From: Filimonas sp.
Lineage (GTDB): Bacteria > Bacteroidota > Bacteroidia > Chitinophagales > Chitinophagaceae
Length of the DNA stretch: 64,000 nt
NCBI GenBank assembly: GCA_017306865.1
Contig: JAFKHH010000014.1
Coordinates: forward strand, 124,001 to 188,000
Direction of reading: 5' to 3'
The number at the start of each line of letters is the position of its first letter. Position 1 is the stretch's first letter. Positions 19,003 to 27,424 of this stretch are shown one piece after another. The position numbers and the translations under genes are program-made. The notes beneath the pieces are model-generated. The model did not search any database and was not told where the DNA came from. It saw nothing but the letters and a program-made list of their open reading frames with translations.

Positions 19003-19455
19003 ATGATAAATGTTCTTTATATAGATGATGAGCAGCATAATCTGGTTGCATTTAAGGCCGCTTTCCGACGAACGTTCAATGTTTTTACGGCAGAGTCAGC
19101 AGAAGAGGGAAAAAAGATACTAGAAGCGAACGAATTACATGTGATCCTGAGTGACCAGCGTATGCCAAAAGTTACCGGCATTGAGTTTTTTGAAGACATC
19201 CGGGAATCCTATCCTGACCCGATCCGTATTCTTATTACCGGCTACACAGACATTAATGCAGTAATTGACGCAATAAACCGTGGGGAGGTGTATAAGTACC
19301 TGACAAAACCCTGGAATGAAAGCGACATTAAAAACTTCATTGAAAAGGCTTACGAAGTGTACAAATTGAGGAAGGATAATATAGAACTGACTGAAAAACT
19401 GCTGGATGCCAATAAGAAACTGGAATTCCTGGCGCGTCAGAGTCAATTGTCATAA
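19003..19455 (+). CDS. Stand-alone receiver-domain protein
   Basis: A 150-residue response regulator with only a receiver domain plus a short C-terminal coiled coil. Key residues are Asp8, Asp9, Asp51 (VILSDQRMP), Thr/Ser near ILITGYTD, and Lys in YLTKPW. It shares long near-identical stretches with the receiver of the hybrid kinase at 14540 (VLYIDDE..NL.AF.A.FRR, PIRIL.TGY.DI.A.IDA.N.GE.Y.Y). It probably exchanges phosphate with the neighbouring kinases. Divergent from the GNAT-like gene across 290 bases without other genes. Confidence 0.88.
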   Translation: MINVLYIDDEQHNLVAFKAAFRRTFNVFTAESAEEGKKILEANELHVILSDQRMPKVTGIEFFEDIRESYPDPIRILITGYTDINAVIDAINRGEVYKYLTKPWNESDIKNFIEKAYEVYKLRKDNIELTEKLLDANKKLEFLARQSQLS

Positions 19456-19553
19456 CCTGGTAAAATACCCTGCCAGTTGGGCAGCAGGTAGCCGCTTCGT
19501 CAGTACTCCACATAGGTGGAAAAGTCAAAACAACAGGAATATTGATTTGGGTT

Positions 19554-19561
19554 TAAATTTG
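19554..19561 (+). promoter_or_regulatory. -7 element of thioredoxin
   Basis: TAAATTTG matches TAnnTTTG and lies 42 bases before the trxA ATG. No clear -33 element was seen. Confidence 0.4.
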
Positions 19562-19603
19562 ACATCTTAGTTATTATTAAAACTTATTTTAAATACAAGT
19601 GAT

Positions 19604-19921
19604 ATGGCATTAGAATTTACAGACGCAAACTTCCAGGCAGATGTACTGGATAGCGATAAATTAACAGTAGTGGACTTTTGGGCAGAATGGTGTGGACCTT
19701 GTCGCGCGATCGGACCAGTTATCGAAGAACTAGCTAAAGAATATGATGGCAAAGTGAAGGTTGGTAAGGTGAATGTGGACCATAACCCTAACGTTAGTGT
19801 TAACTATGGCATCACTTCTATACCAGCTATCTTATTCATTAAAGACGGTAAGGTGGTAGACAAACAGATCGGCGCAGTGCCTAAATCTGTTCTGGACAAA
19901 AAGATCCAGGCACACCTGTAA
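19604..19921 (+). CDS. trxA: Thioredoxin
   Basis: A 105-residue cytoplasmic thioredoxin that reduces protein disulfides. The active site is WCGPC (Cys30, Cys33), with the buried Asp24 in VVDFWAEW and the cis-proline in SIPAILFIKDG. Length and motifs are standard. A terminator follows 25 bases after the stop. Confidence 0.96.
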   Translation: MALEFTDANFQADVLDSDKLTVVDFWAEWCGPCRAIGPVIEELAKEYDGKVKVGKVNVDHNPNVSVNYGITSIPAILFIKDGKVVDKQIGAVPKSVLDKKIQAHL

Positions 19922-19945
19922 TCATATTACGATGGGTTATTAGAG

Positions 19946-19970
19946 AGGCTCCTTTATGGGAGCCTTTTTT
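19946..19970 (+). terminator. Terminator of trxA
   Basis: AGGCTCC (19946-19952) pairs with GGAGCCT (19959-19965), and a T run follows. Confidence 0.88.
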
Positions 19971-19997
19971 ATTAGTACTTCATGCAAAGGACTCAAA

Positions 19998-20085
19998 GTG
20001 AGTAGTCAGTTGTGAGTAAGCCCATTCACGATTGCCGTCTCACCATTCACACTCACCCATACGCAACTCCCCGTCCTCTGCGGCT
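19998..20085. repeat. Family C, F and H words
   Basis: GTGAGTAGTCAGTTGTGAG, then a family F copy in inverted sense (TTCACGATTGCCGTCTCACC), ACTCACCC, and a short CTCTGCGGCTCTGCGG stretch sit between trxA and the nucleoside permease. Confidence 0.5.
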
Positions 20086-20196
20086 CTGCGGCAAAAAAGA
20101 TACACAGCATCTATATTTGACAAATATTTTGTCAGAATCCATTATTTACTATCTTGACCCCTTTATTTCATACTTGAAAACGAAACCCCTCGCTAG

Positions 20197-21456
20197 ATGA
20201 ATATTAAGTTCCGCCTCACTGTGATGAATTTCCTGCAATACTTTATCTGGGGATCATGGTTAATAACGATTGGTGCATATTGGTTTCAAAACAAACATTG
20301 GAGAGGTGATGACTTTGGAAGTATATTCTCCACTATGGGCGTTTCTGCCATCTTTATGCCTGCCCTTATGGGAATAGTTGCAGACAGATGGATCAATGCA
20401 GAAAGATTGCTTGGCCTTTGTCATATTATCGGCGCTATCATCCTGTTCTTTATTCCTGAAGTAAATGAACCGGGATTGTTTTATTGGGTACTATTGTTAT
20501 ACATGCTCTTTTATATGCCTACCATTTCGCTGGCCAATACTGTATCCTACTCTGCCTTGATGAGGGCAGAAAGAAACCTGGTAAAAGATTTTCCACCGAT
20601 CCGTGTATGGGGAACGGTAGGTTTTATTGCGGCTATGTGGACGGTAAGCCTTTTACATATAGAAACATCTGCCAAACAATTTTATGTAGCAGCATTTGCT
20701 TCCCTGTTCCTCGGTTTATATTCCTTTACATTGCCTAAATGCCCACCAGAAGGTAAGAACAAAACACATGGCTCATGGATCGATTCTTTGGGATTAAGAG
20801 CATTCTCTTTGTTCAAAAATTATAAGATGGCATTGTTTTTCATCTTTGCTATGCTGCTTGGTGCGGCCTTGCAATTGACGAATGCTTATGGGGATACATT
20901 CCTGCACGACTTTGCCAAGGTGGATATTTATAAGGATACGATTGCAGTAAAATATCCTGCGATCATTATGTCTATCTCACAATTTTCAGAAACATTATTT
21001 ATTCTCGCTATACCATTTTTCCTAAAACGTTTCGGTATTAAACAGGTAATGCTGATAAGTATGATAGCATGGGTTCTGCGCTTTGGTTTATTTGCATACA
21101 GTAACCCGGCAGAAGGCTTATGGATGATCGTCCTTTCCTGTATTGTGTACGGTATGGCATTCGACTTCTTTAATGTCTCCGGCTCCTTGTTCGTAGACAC
21201 TCAGGTTAAACCTGAGATCAGGGCAAGCGCACAAGGCATATTTATGATGATGACAAACGGCTTTGGTGCATTGCTGGGTAGCAGGCTGAGCGGCATGGCT
21301 ATCGCCAAATATTTCACCTATAGTAACAACGAATTGGATTGGCGCGGTATATGGACAGCATTCTCTATCTACGCGCTGATCGTTGCTGTATTATTTGCGG
21401 TTTTCTTCAGGCACAAGCACGTGCATGAAGAGGTTACAGCGGCAACACATGTGTAA
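20197..21456 (+). CDS. Nucleoside:H+ symporter family permease
   Basis: A 419-residue major-facilitator protein of the nucleoside:H+ symporter (NupG/XapB) family with 12 hydrophobic helices. The family start is visible as FRLTVMNFLQYFIWGSWLITIGAYWF. Further family motifs are GIVADRWINAERLLG and FVDTQVKPEIRASAQGIFMMMTNGFGALLG. It would import nucleosides across the inner membrane. It stands alone on the plus strand; ATG at 20197. Confidence 0.88.
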   Translation: MNIKFRLTVMNFLQYFIWGSWLITIGAYWFQNKHWRGDDFGSIFSTMGVSAIFMPALMGIVADRWINAERLLGLCHIIGAIILFFIPEVNEPGLFYWVLLLYMLFYMPTISLANTVSYSALMRAERNLVKDFPPIRVWGTVGFIAAMWTVSLLHIETSAKQFYVAAFASLFLGLYSFTLPKCPPEGKNKTHGSWIDSLGLRAFSLFKNYKMALFFIFAMLLGAALQLTNAYGDTFLHDFAKVDIYKDTIAVKYPAIIMSISQFSETLFILAIPFFLKRFGIKQVMLISMIAWVLRFGLFAYSNPAEGLWMIVLSCIVYGMAFDFFNVSGSLFVDTQVKPEIRASAQGIFMMMTNGFGALLGSRLSGMAIAKYFTYSNNELDWRGIWTAFSIYALIVAVLFAVFFRHKHVHEEVTAATHV

Positions 21457-21649
21457 TTGTGTTTAATCACAGACACGATGTGATTTGATACAAAATTGTT
21501 GCTAAAATTCTACCGATGTTTGCAGGTTGCAGACATTCTGTAATCATTCATCGATAGAATTCTTTTTAATGCAAATAAGTTGTTATAACCGAACCAAATT
21601 GAGTATTTTTAAAGAGGCATCACCTAATGTGCATGCTTCTTTTTTATAT

Positions 21650-24600
21650 ATGCCCATTTCAAAAAAAACACTGCTATTAATCCTTTCCCTTGTATGTACT
21701 ACCGTCTTTGCACAAAGAAAAGATTCCATGCTTACGCGGAAATGTGCAACGATGGATGAGTTACAGGCTATGCTAAAAAAGGACCCATCTTTACCCCAAC
21801 GCTGGAAGGAAGAGAGCGACAGGATGCTGAAGAATTTTTCTCTCACCAGGGGAGGCAGCCAGGCGCGTACTACCGGCGGCATTCCGTACAAGGTAACCGG
21901 CAATGAAATTGTGATCCCGGTTGTAGTACACATACTTACAGACAATCCAAATGCTATATCAGACAGGGATGTGCAAGACCAGATAGATGCATTGAACCTG
22001 GACTTTGCTGCGCTGAATAAAGATCAGAATGCGATAACACCCGAATTTAAAGCACGTATAGGCCAATCCAAAATACGCTTTGCACTAGCCAGGAAAGATG
22101 TGAATGGCAACTTCACCTCTGGCATAGAACGCAAAACAACAAGCGCTACGTTCAAACAAACGAATTATGCAAATGTGAAACATGCATCTACCGGTGGTAT
22201 GGATGCGTGGGATGTAACCCAGTATTACAACATTTGGGTTACGCGGTTTTCAGATGGGCTGCTGGGTGTTGCTACTTTCCCTTTTATGACAACACCAGCT
22301 AATGAGCAAGGAGTGGTTATTAACAATGTGGCGTTTGGTTTAAACCAATGCTATGTAAGTGCAGACTTCAACCTTGGACGTACATTGGTACATGAGACTG
22401 GACACTTCTTTTATCTCTTTCATATATGGGGCGATGACGATGGGGCCTGCACTGGCAGCGACTTTGATGTGCAGACCGGGTTCCCGTTGCCTGCGGCTTG
22501 TGTAGATGACACGCCTAATCAGGCGGATGCCTCATCCGGGTATCTTGGCGGATATGTAACAGATAGCTGCTCTACCGTTAAACCCGGTATCAACTATGCG
22601 AATTACATGGATTACTCCAATGATGTAAGCTATGGCATGTTTACCAAAAGCCAGGTGTGCCGTATGGATTATACAGTCACTGCTTACCGCCCTACGTTAG
22701 CTGCATCCACCGCAGACATACCTCCAGCTAATACGACAGATGCCTGCCTTGCTGACGTTCAGCCAGGTGGCCGTAAATGTGCGGTGGTGCCTGTTGTATG
22801 TGTGAACACTTCTATTACTGCCAAGCTGCGTAACCTGGGCAGTACAACACTTACCAGCACTACTTTTAATATTCAGTACGATGGCGGTAGCGTAAGCACA
22901 GTAAACTGGACTGGTACCCTGGCTCCGGGCGCAGATACGACTATTGTACTTGCCGCAGTTACTGCAGCAGCGGGTAACCATACATTGACTATCTATACGA
23001 GCAACCCAAATGGTACAAATGATGCGTATAAGGGCAATGATACACTGGTACGCCAGATACGTATAGCAGGGGCTGCAGTAGCAGCACCATTAACAGAAAG
23101 TTTTGAAGGTGCTACGTTCCCACCTGCCGGATGGAGCGTTTCTAATCCCGACGCATTCATTACATGGACGAGAACAACAGCGGCTGCCTTTACAGGTACA
23201 GGCAGTGCATTTAGCAATAACTACCAGGATACTACCACCGGACAGTGGGACGACCTGATTACACCCCCTATCGACTTTGGTACGGCTGACAGTTCGTTAT
23301 TAACCTTCCGCCTTGCTTATCGCCAATATACAGGACAGTCAGACGGGTTGGAAATATGGATCTCAAACGACTGTGGCGGCACGTTTATTCCGGTGTATAA
23401 AAAATCACCACCGGAATTGTCCACCGTATCTGCCATCACCACAACTAATTTTATCCCGACTGCTGCGCAATGGCGGCTGGAACAGGTAAACTTAAGCCCG
23501 TACATTAAACAGGGACAAAACATGATCGTATTGTTTAGAAACATCAACGGTTATGGCAATAACCTGTTTATAGATGATATCAATATCAGCCGTAATTCGC
23601 TACCTGCAGTTGATGCCGGCGTATCAGCTATTAATTCGCCTGACTTTATTTGTAACAGTACTAACCTGGCAGCAACAGCTACCATTCTCAATAGTGGGCA
23701 AAGCACGCTTACTTCCGTTAAGGTAAACTATAAGATAGACAGCAATGGCACGGTAAATACCATTAACTGGACTGGTAGTCTCGCGAAAGGCGCTACTACG
23801 ACAGTTAATATCAATACCACGGTACCAACTGCCGTACAGCATAACCTGATCGTATATACGTCTGAACCAAATGGCGTAGCAGATGTGCTGCATGCAAATG
23901 ATACCGCGAGCAAAGTGTTTACTGTCTCCCCTATTACAGCAACGCCTTTGTTTGAAAGTTTTGAAAGCGCTACGTTCCCGCCTGCAGGCTGGGGTACAGC
24001 AAATGCGGATAAAAGCATTACCTGGAAGCGAACGAATAAACTGGCGACAGGCGGCACAGGCAATAATGCGTCTGCTATGTATATCAACAACTTTGTTTAT
24101 ACAGGCAACAACAATATAGATGACATCCGCACACCTGTAGTGCAATACTCGAATGTGGATTCCATCTTCCTGAAATTTGATGTGGCTGCGGTGTACAATG
24201 CATTGGCTAGCCCGAACTATCCGCTGGATACATTGGAAGTATTGATCACATCAGATTGCGGTGCTACGTTTACTTCTGTTTATAAAAAATGGGGCACTAC
24301 GTTAAAGACGGCAGAAAATCCATCTGCTACTACAGAGTTTATCCCGGTAAGCCTTTCACAGTACCGTACAGATTCTATTGATCTGACAAACACGGTTCCG
24401 CATACCGGTACGTTCCAGGTAGTCTTCAGAAATACGTCGAATGGCAGAAACGATATTTACATTGACAATGTTAATGTGACTACTAAAACATTACCGGCAT
24501 TATTGAAGCAGTTTGGGTATCTCGTTTATCCTAACCCAACGCAGGCTATTTTCTATGTACAACATCTGAAAAAGCCAACTACACTAAAGGCGATTACGAT

Positions 24601-24760
24601 CTATGATATGCGGGGCTCGCGCCTGTATGTAAAACAGTTTAATGGTGATGCCGATTCATATATCCCGATCAATATAGCCAATTATGCTATGGGCATTTAC
24701 CTGGTGGAATTGATCTACACAGACCATACTGTAACTGAGCGCGTTATGAAAGGACAGTAA
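21650..24760 (+). CDS. Secreted M43 metalloprotease with type IX secretion domain
   Basis: A 1036-residue secreted zinc protease of the M43 (cytophagalysin) family. A signal peptide starts at the ATG at 21650 (KKTLLLILSLVCTTVFAQ); a longer TTG frame from 21527 is not needed. The catalytic domain has the zinc motif HETGHFFYLFH (His248, Glu249, His252, His258) and the Met-turn NYMDY (Met320). Two copies of a module follow: a CARDB-like Ig domain (PNGxxDxxxxNDT) and a MAM/cleaved-adhesin-like jelly roll (ESFExATFPPAGW). The end is a T9SS type A sorting domain (LVYPNPTQ to ERVMKGQ). It degrades extracellular protein; the target is unknown. Confidence 0.93.
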   Translation: MPISKKTLLLILSLVCTTVFAQRKDSMLTRKCATMDELQAMLKKDPSLPQRWKEESDRMLKNFSLTRGGSQARTTGGIPYKVTGNEIVIPVVVHILTDNPNAISDRDVQDQIDALNLDFAALNKDQNAITPEFKARIGQSKIRFALARKDVNGNFTSGIERKTTSATFKQTNYANVKHASTGGMDAWDVTQYYNIWVTRFSDGLLGVATFPFMTTPANEQGVVINNVAFGLNQCYVSADFNLGRTLVHETGHFFYLFHIWGDDDGACTGSDFDVQTGFPLPAACVDDTPNQADASSGYLGGYVTDSCSTVKPGINYANYMDYSNDVSYGMFTKSQVCRMDYTVTAYRPTLAASTADIPPANTTDACLADVQPGGRKCAVVPVVCVNTSITAKLRNLGSTTLTSTTFNIQYDGGSVSTVNWTGTLAPGADTTIVLAAVTAAAGNHTLTIYTSNPNGTNDAYKGNDTLVRQIRIAGAAVAAPLTESFEGATFPPAGWSVSNPDAFITWTRTTAAAFTGTGSAFSNNYQDTTTGQWDDLITPPIDFGTADSSLLTFRLAYRQYTGQSDGLEIWISNDCGGTFIPVYKKSPPELSTVSAITTTNFIPTAAQWRLEQVNLSPYIKQGQNMIVLFRNINGYGNNLFIDDINISRNSLPAVDAGVSAINSPDFICNSTNLAATATILNSGQSTLTSVKVNYKIDSNGTVNTINWTGSLAKGATTTVNINTTVPTAVQHNLIVYTSEPNGVADVLHANDTASKVFTVSPITATPLFESFESATFPPAGWGTANADKSITWKRTNKLATGGTGNNASAMYINNFVYTGNNNIDDIRTPVVQYSNVDSIFLKFDVAAVYNALASPNYPLDTLEVLITSDCGATFTSVYKKWGTTLKTAENPSATTEFIPVSLSQYRTDSIDLTNTVPHTGTFQVVFRNTSNGRNDIYIDNVNVTTKTLPALLKQFGYLVYPNPTQAIFYVQHLKKPTTLKAITIYDMRGSRLYVKQFNGDADSYIPINIANYAMGIYLVELIYTDHTVTERVMKGQ

Positions 24761-24783
24761 TTGGGTATATAAAGTATATAAGT

Positions 24784-24830
24784 AGATAGGGTATATAAAG
24801 TGAGAACGCTCAACTTTATATACCCTATCT
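24784..24830. repeat. Family G hairpin downstream of the metalloprotease
   Basis: AGATAGGGTATATAAAGT (24784-24801) and ACTTTATATACCCTATCT (24813-24830) are perfect 18-bp arms with an 11-base loop. GCTTT follows, so it could end transcription, but the T run is weak. Confidence 0.75.
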
Positions 24831-24909
24831 GCTTTATAAACCATATCATTGTTATCCGACTAAGTTTAGTGGTTCCTCAATTACAAGCGCTCATTTGTCT
24901 ACCGACGGT

Positions 24910-25098
24910 GTTACTTTTTGTCTTGATACAAAAAGTAACCAAAAAAATCAAGGCTCCAGAAAAGCAGGCTAAAAATTGTCCTGCCCACCGAAATCCATTG
25001 AACTCGCCGCTGACAGTATGAGTACGTAAGCTACTCCTGGCTCAGACAGCAATGGATTTTTCCGGCGTTCATGCCAATTTTCTTAACGCAGCTTTTCT
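24910..25098. repeat. Structured palindromic element in a gene-free stretch (24761-25315)
   Basis: GTTACTTTTTGT (24910-24921) and ACAAAAAGTAAC (24928-24939) are perfect arms; the loop CTTGAT (24922-24927) can instead pair with ATCAAG (24947-24952). Further out, AGAAAAGC (24958-24965), AAAATTG and AAATCCATTG (24991-25000) mirror CAATGGATTT (25050-25059), CAATTTT and GCTTTTCT (25091-25098), giving a long imperfect hairpin. TACTTTTTGTCTTGATAC-type elements recur in Bacteroidota genomes. No coding sequence is seen. Confidence 0.65.
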
Positions 25099-25288
25099 GA
25101 GGCCGGACGTCTCCCGGAAAGACTAAACAGATAGCTCTTCGATTTTAGTACTGTGCTTTAGGAGGCTACGAACCATTGCCACAAAGAGTTATAAATTTTT
25201 TACAACATGTTTAGTCGGACAACAATGGAACCATACATACCTTATATACTTTACAAACGCTATATACTTTTATAACCCCAATAACCTT

Positions 25289-25296
25289 TACTTTTG
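25289..25296 (+). promoter_or_regulatory. -7 element of mqnE
   Basis: TACTTTTG lies 19 bases before the mqnE ATG, giving a leader of roughly 12 bases. Confidence 0.5.
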
Positions 25297-25315
25297 CTTA
25301 TTAAACAGATGAGAA

Positions 25316-26488
25316 ATGTTCAATACGAGCGCAGATCCGAAGATTATAGTACAGAACACGTCAGATAAAGCCCTTAGAACGATCGGTGAGAAAATATTAG
25401 CCGGAGAAAGAGTGAGCTTTGATGAGGGCGTCTTATTGTTTGAAAAGGGTTCTTTACCTTTTGTAGGCACATTGGCCAACTGGGTGAGAGAACAGAAGCA
25501 TGGCAACAAAACGTATTTCAACCGCAACTTTCATATTGAGCCTACCAATGTTTGCGTATTCTCCTGCAAATTCTGCTCATACTCCCGTTTGTATGCACAC
25601 CGTGATGAGGGCTGGGAACTAAGCATTGAACAGATGCTGGACATCGTAAAAAAATATGATGGCAAACCTGTTACAGAGGTACACATTGTAGGTGGTGTTC
25701 ATCCAAAAATGAATCTTGACTTTTTTGCAGACTTGTTACGCCGTATTAAGGAACACAGGCCGGACTTACACATTAAGGCTTTTACCGCTGTAGAGTTTGA
25801 CTATATGTTTAGAAAGGCGAAACTGTCTACTGAAGAGGGTATGAAAAAACTACAGGAAGCCGGTTTACAATCTATTCCTGGCGGTGGCGCAGAGATCTTC
25901 CATCCTGAAATAAGACAGGTCATTTGTGAAGATAAGGTAGATGCTGAAGGTTGGTTAAACATACATAAAACAGCACACCAGTTGGGTATGCACTCAAATG
26001 CAACTATGCTGTATGGCAGTATAGAAAAATTCTGGCATCGTGTGGACCATATGGAAAGACTAAGAAGCTTGCAGGACGAGACTGGTGGCTTCAATACTTT
26101 TATTCCATTGAAATTCCGCAACCGCAACAATGACATGAGCAATGTTGCAGAATCTTCTTTGATCGAGGATATGCGTTTGTATGCGATCGCCCGTATTTAT
26201 ATGGACAACTTCCCTCACCTGAAAGCATACTGGCCTATGCTGGGCAGACAAAGTGCGCAGTTGTCTCTTTCATTTGGTGTAAACGATCTTGACGGCACCA
26301 TTGATGATACAACGAAGATCTACTCAATGGCTGGTAGCGAGGAGCAAACACCTTCTTTGTCTACTGCACAACTGGTAACACTGATCAAGCAAGTGAAAAG
26401 AGAACCGGTAGAGCGCGATACGGTGTACAATGAAATAAAAAATTACGCCAATGCAGATTTAGCAGAGCTGGAACTGGCAGGGATATAA
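25316..26488 (+). CDS. mqnE: Aminofutalosine synthase MqnE
   Basis: Radical-SAM enzyme of the futalosine menaquinone pathway that joins the chorismate-derived enolpyruvyl benzoate to SAM and gives 6-amino-6-deoxyfutalosine. The cluster motif is CVFSCKFC (Cys80, 84, 87). EVHIVGGVHPKMNLDFF, the glycine-rich IPGGGAEIFHPEIR and SNATMLYGSIE are typical of the MqnE/MqnC/CofH group; MqnE fits best by overall sequence. The 390-residue length is usual. An ATG 7 bases upstream is out of frame. The substrate ultimately derives from chorismate, made by the aro genes downstream. Confidence 0.92.
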   Translation: MFNTSADPKIIVQNTSDKALRTIGEKILAGERVSFDEGVLLFEKGSLPFVGTLANWVREQKHGNKTYFNRNFHIEPTNVCVFSCKFCSYSRLYAHRDEGWELSIEQMLDIVKKYDGKPVTEVHIVGGVHPKMNLDFFADLLRRIKEHRPDLHIKAFTAVEFDYMFRKAKLSTEEGMKKLQEAGLQSIPGGGAEIFHPEIRQVICEDKVDAEGWLNIHKTAHQLGMHSNATMLYGSIEKFWHRVDHMERLRSLQDETGGFNTFIPLKFRNRNNDMSNVAESSLIEDMRLYAIARIYMDNFPHLKAYWPMLGRQSAQLSLSFGVNDLDGTIDDTTKIYSMAGSEEQTPSLSTAQLVTLIKQVKREPVERDTVYNEIKNYANADLAELELAGI

Positions 26489-26528
26489 GTGTATTGTTTA
26501 ATTGTTACATGGCTAAATTGTTATAAAG

Positions 26529-26567
26529 AAGCGTGGTCCACTTTTGAAAAGTGGACCACGCTTTTTT
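26529..26567. terminator. Strong terminator after mqnE
   Basis: AAGCGTGGTCCACTTT and AAAGTGGACCACGCTT form a perfect 16-bp stem with a short loop, and T residues follow. An almost identical hairpin is at 28550-28590. Confidence 0.85.
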
Positions 26568-26579
26568 ATTTGTCTTACT

Positions 26580-27010
26580 AGCACAGGTCGCCCGGCCATA
26601 GATGTTTGAAAGACGTTGATATATAATCCCAGCAAAAAACATAGCATGTACTTGCGATGATAGAGAGCCGGAGGCTCGATAGAATGGTAGAATAATATAT
26701 CCCACACCAATCAGAGCCGCAGCGCGGCGACAGAATTATTCCCTTGCAAAACGACTCATTCTGCCGCTCCTCCGGAGCTCAACTCCTTGCATGAATAATT
26801 AAACTACCAATCTGGCGTCCCTCCGGGACCTTACTATTCTTTCGAACACCTATGGCCGGGAGGCCTGCACCAGTAAAAACGTTCCGTTCTTTATGCATCT
26901 CTTCACTCTCGTTCTGGTCGGAGGCAGAAAACAAAAACCTGACAGGTCTTAAGGACCTGTCAGGTTTAGCGTATCACTCTAGCACAGAGCGGGAGGCTCG
27001 CGCTAGTAAA
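26580..27010. repeat. Cluster of GC-rich REP-like hairpins, no gene
   Basis: The gap holds short hairpins with three-base loops GGA/TCC: GAGCC-GGA-GGCTC (26665-26677), GCTCC-TCC-GGAGC (26766-26778), GTCCC-TCC-GGGAC (26817-26829), plus GCCGC-AGC-GCGGC (26716-26728) and GGCCGGGAGGCC near 26853. The stems differ while the loop stays. Open frames here (26505-26710, 26852-27154) read through the hairpins and are not protein-like. Confidence 0.6.
26931..26967 (-). terminator. Terminator of the MerR gene
   Basis: AAACCTGACAGGTC and GACCTGTCAGGTTT (26935-26948 / 26954-26967) form a perfect 14-bp stem. On the minus strand a TTTTTGTTTT run follows. It is 46 bases past the MerR stop. Confidence 0.85.
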
Positions 27011-27012
27011 AG

Positions 27013-27342
27013 TTACTTTTTCTTTTTAGCGAATTTGCCCAATGCTTGTTCTAATAACTCAAAACGCTGTTTTACCTTTTCTGCTGCTGCATCCAGGGTA
27101 TATCCTTCATCCAGCATTTCTTTTATCAGGATCATTTTTTTGATATTCTTATAATCATAGCGCCTGTTCTTCCCTTCTTCTTCCGTAAGGCTTGTTATAA
27201 TTCCTTTATCTTCCCAATAACGGATCTGGCGGGTTGCAATTCCAGTTATTTGAGATACTTCTCCTATTCCTACAACCAATTTTTCCAAAAAGTCATAATC
27301 AAATGACAAAGCCTGATTGTCTGCAACTGGCTTTTTTTGCAT
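27013..27342 (-). CDS. MerR-family transcriptional regulator
   Basis: A 109-residue DNA-binding regulator. The MerR winged helix-turn-helix spans about residues 24-95: VVGIGEVSQITGIATRQIRYWEDKGII, then RRYDYKNIKKMILIKEMLDEGYTLDAAAEKV. The C-terminus is a short helix ending in lysines, with no room for an effector domain, as in the SoxR-like short group without cysteines. It is divergent from the NTF2-like / hydrolase pair, and the gap carries a dyad of its likely operator. ATG at 27340-27342. Confidence 0.9.
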   Translation of the reverse strand: MQKKPVADNQALSFDYDFLEKLVVGIGEVSQITGIATRQIRYWEDKGIITSLTEEEGKNRRYDYKNIKKMILIKEMLDEGYTLDAAAEKVKQRFELLEQALGKFAKKKK

Positions 27343-27343
27343 A

Positions 27344-27411
27344 TTATTTACAATTGATGCAACAAAAATACCATTTTAAAGGCTATTTTTGAATTGTAAA
27401 TTATTTACAAT
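27344..27411. promoter_or_regulatory. Candidate MerR operator region
   Basis: ATTGTAAATTATTTACAAT (27393-27411) is a 19-base near-perfect dyad, the size MerR proteins bind between promoter elements. An extra half-site with the same word, TTATTTACAATTG (27344-27356), touches the MerR start codon and would allow autoregulation. Confidence 0.55.
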
Positions 27412-27424
27412 AATTGTAATTAAT

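Noticed and set aside
21527-21649. N-terminal extension of the metalloprotease from a TTG
   Set aside because: The extension would place 41 residues before a clear signal peptide; ATG at 21650 is the natural start.
26505-27154. Several 65-100 codon frames between mqnE and the MerR gene
   Set aside because: They read across GC-rich hairpins and terminators, overlap each other on both strands and have no protein-like pattern.
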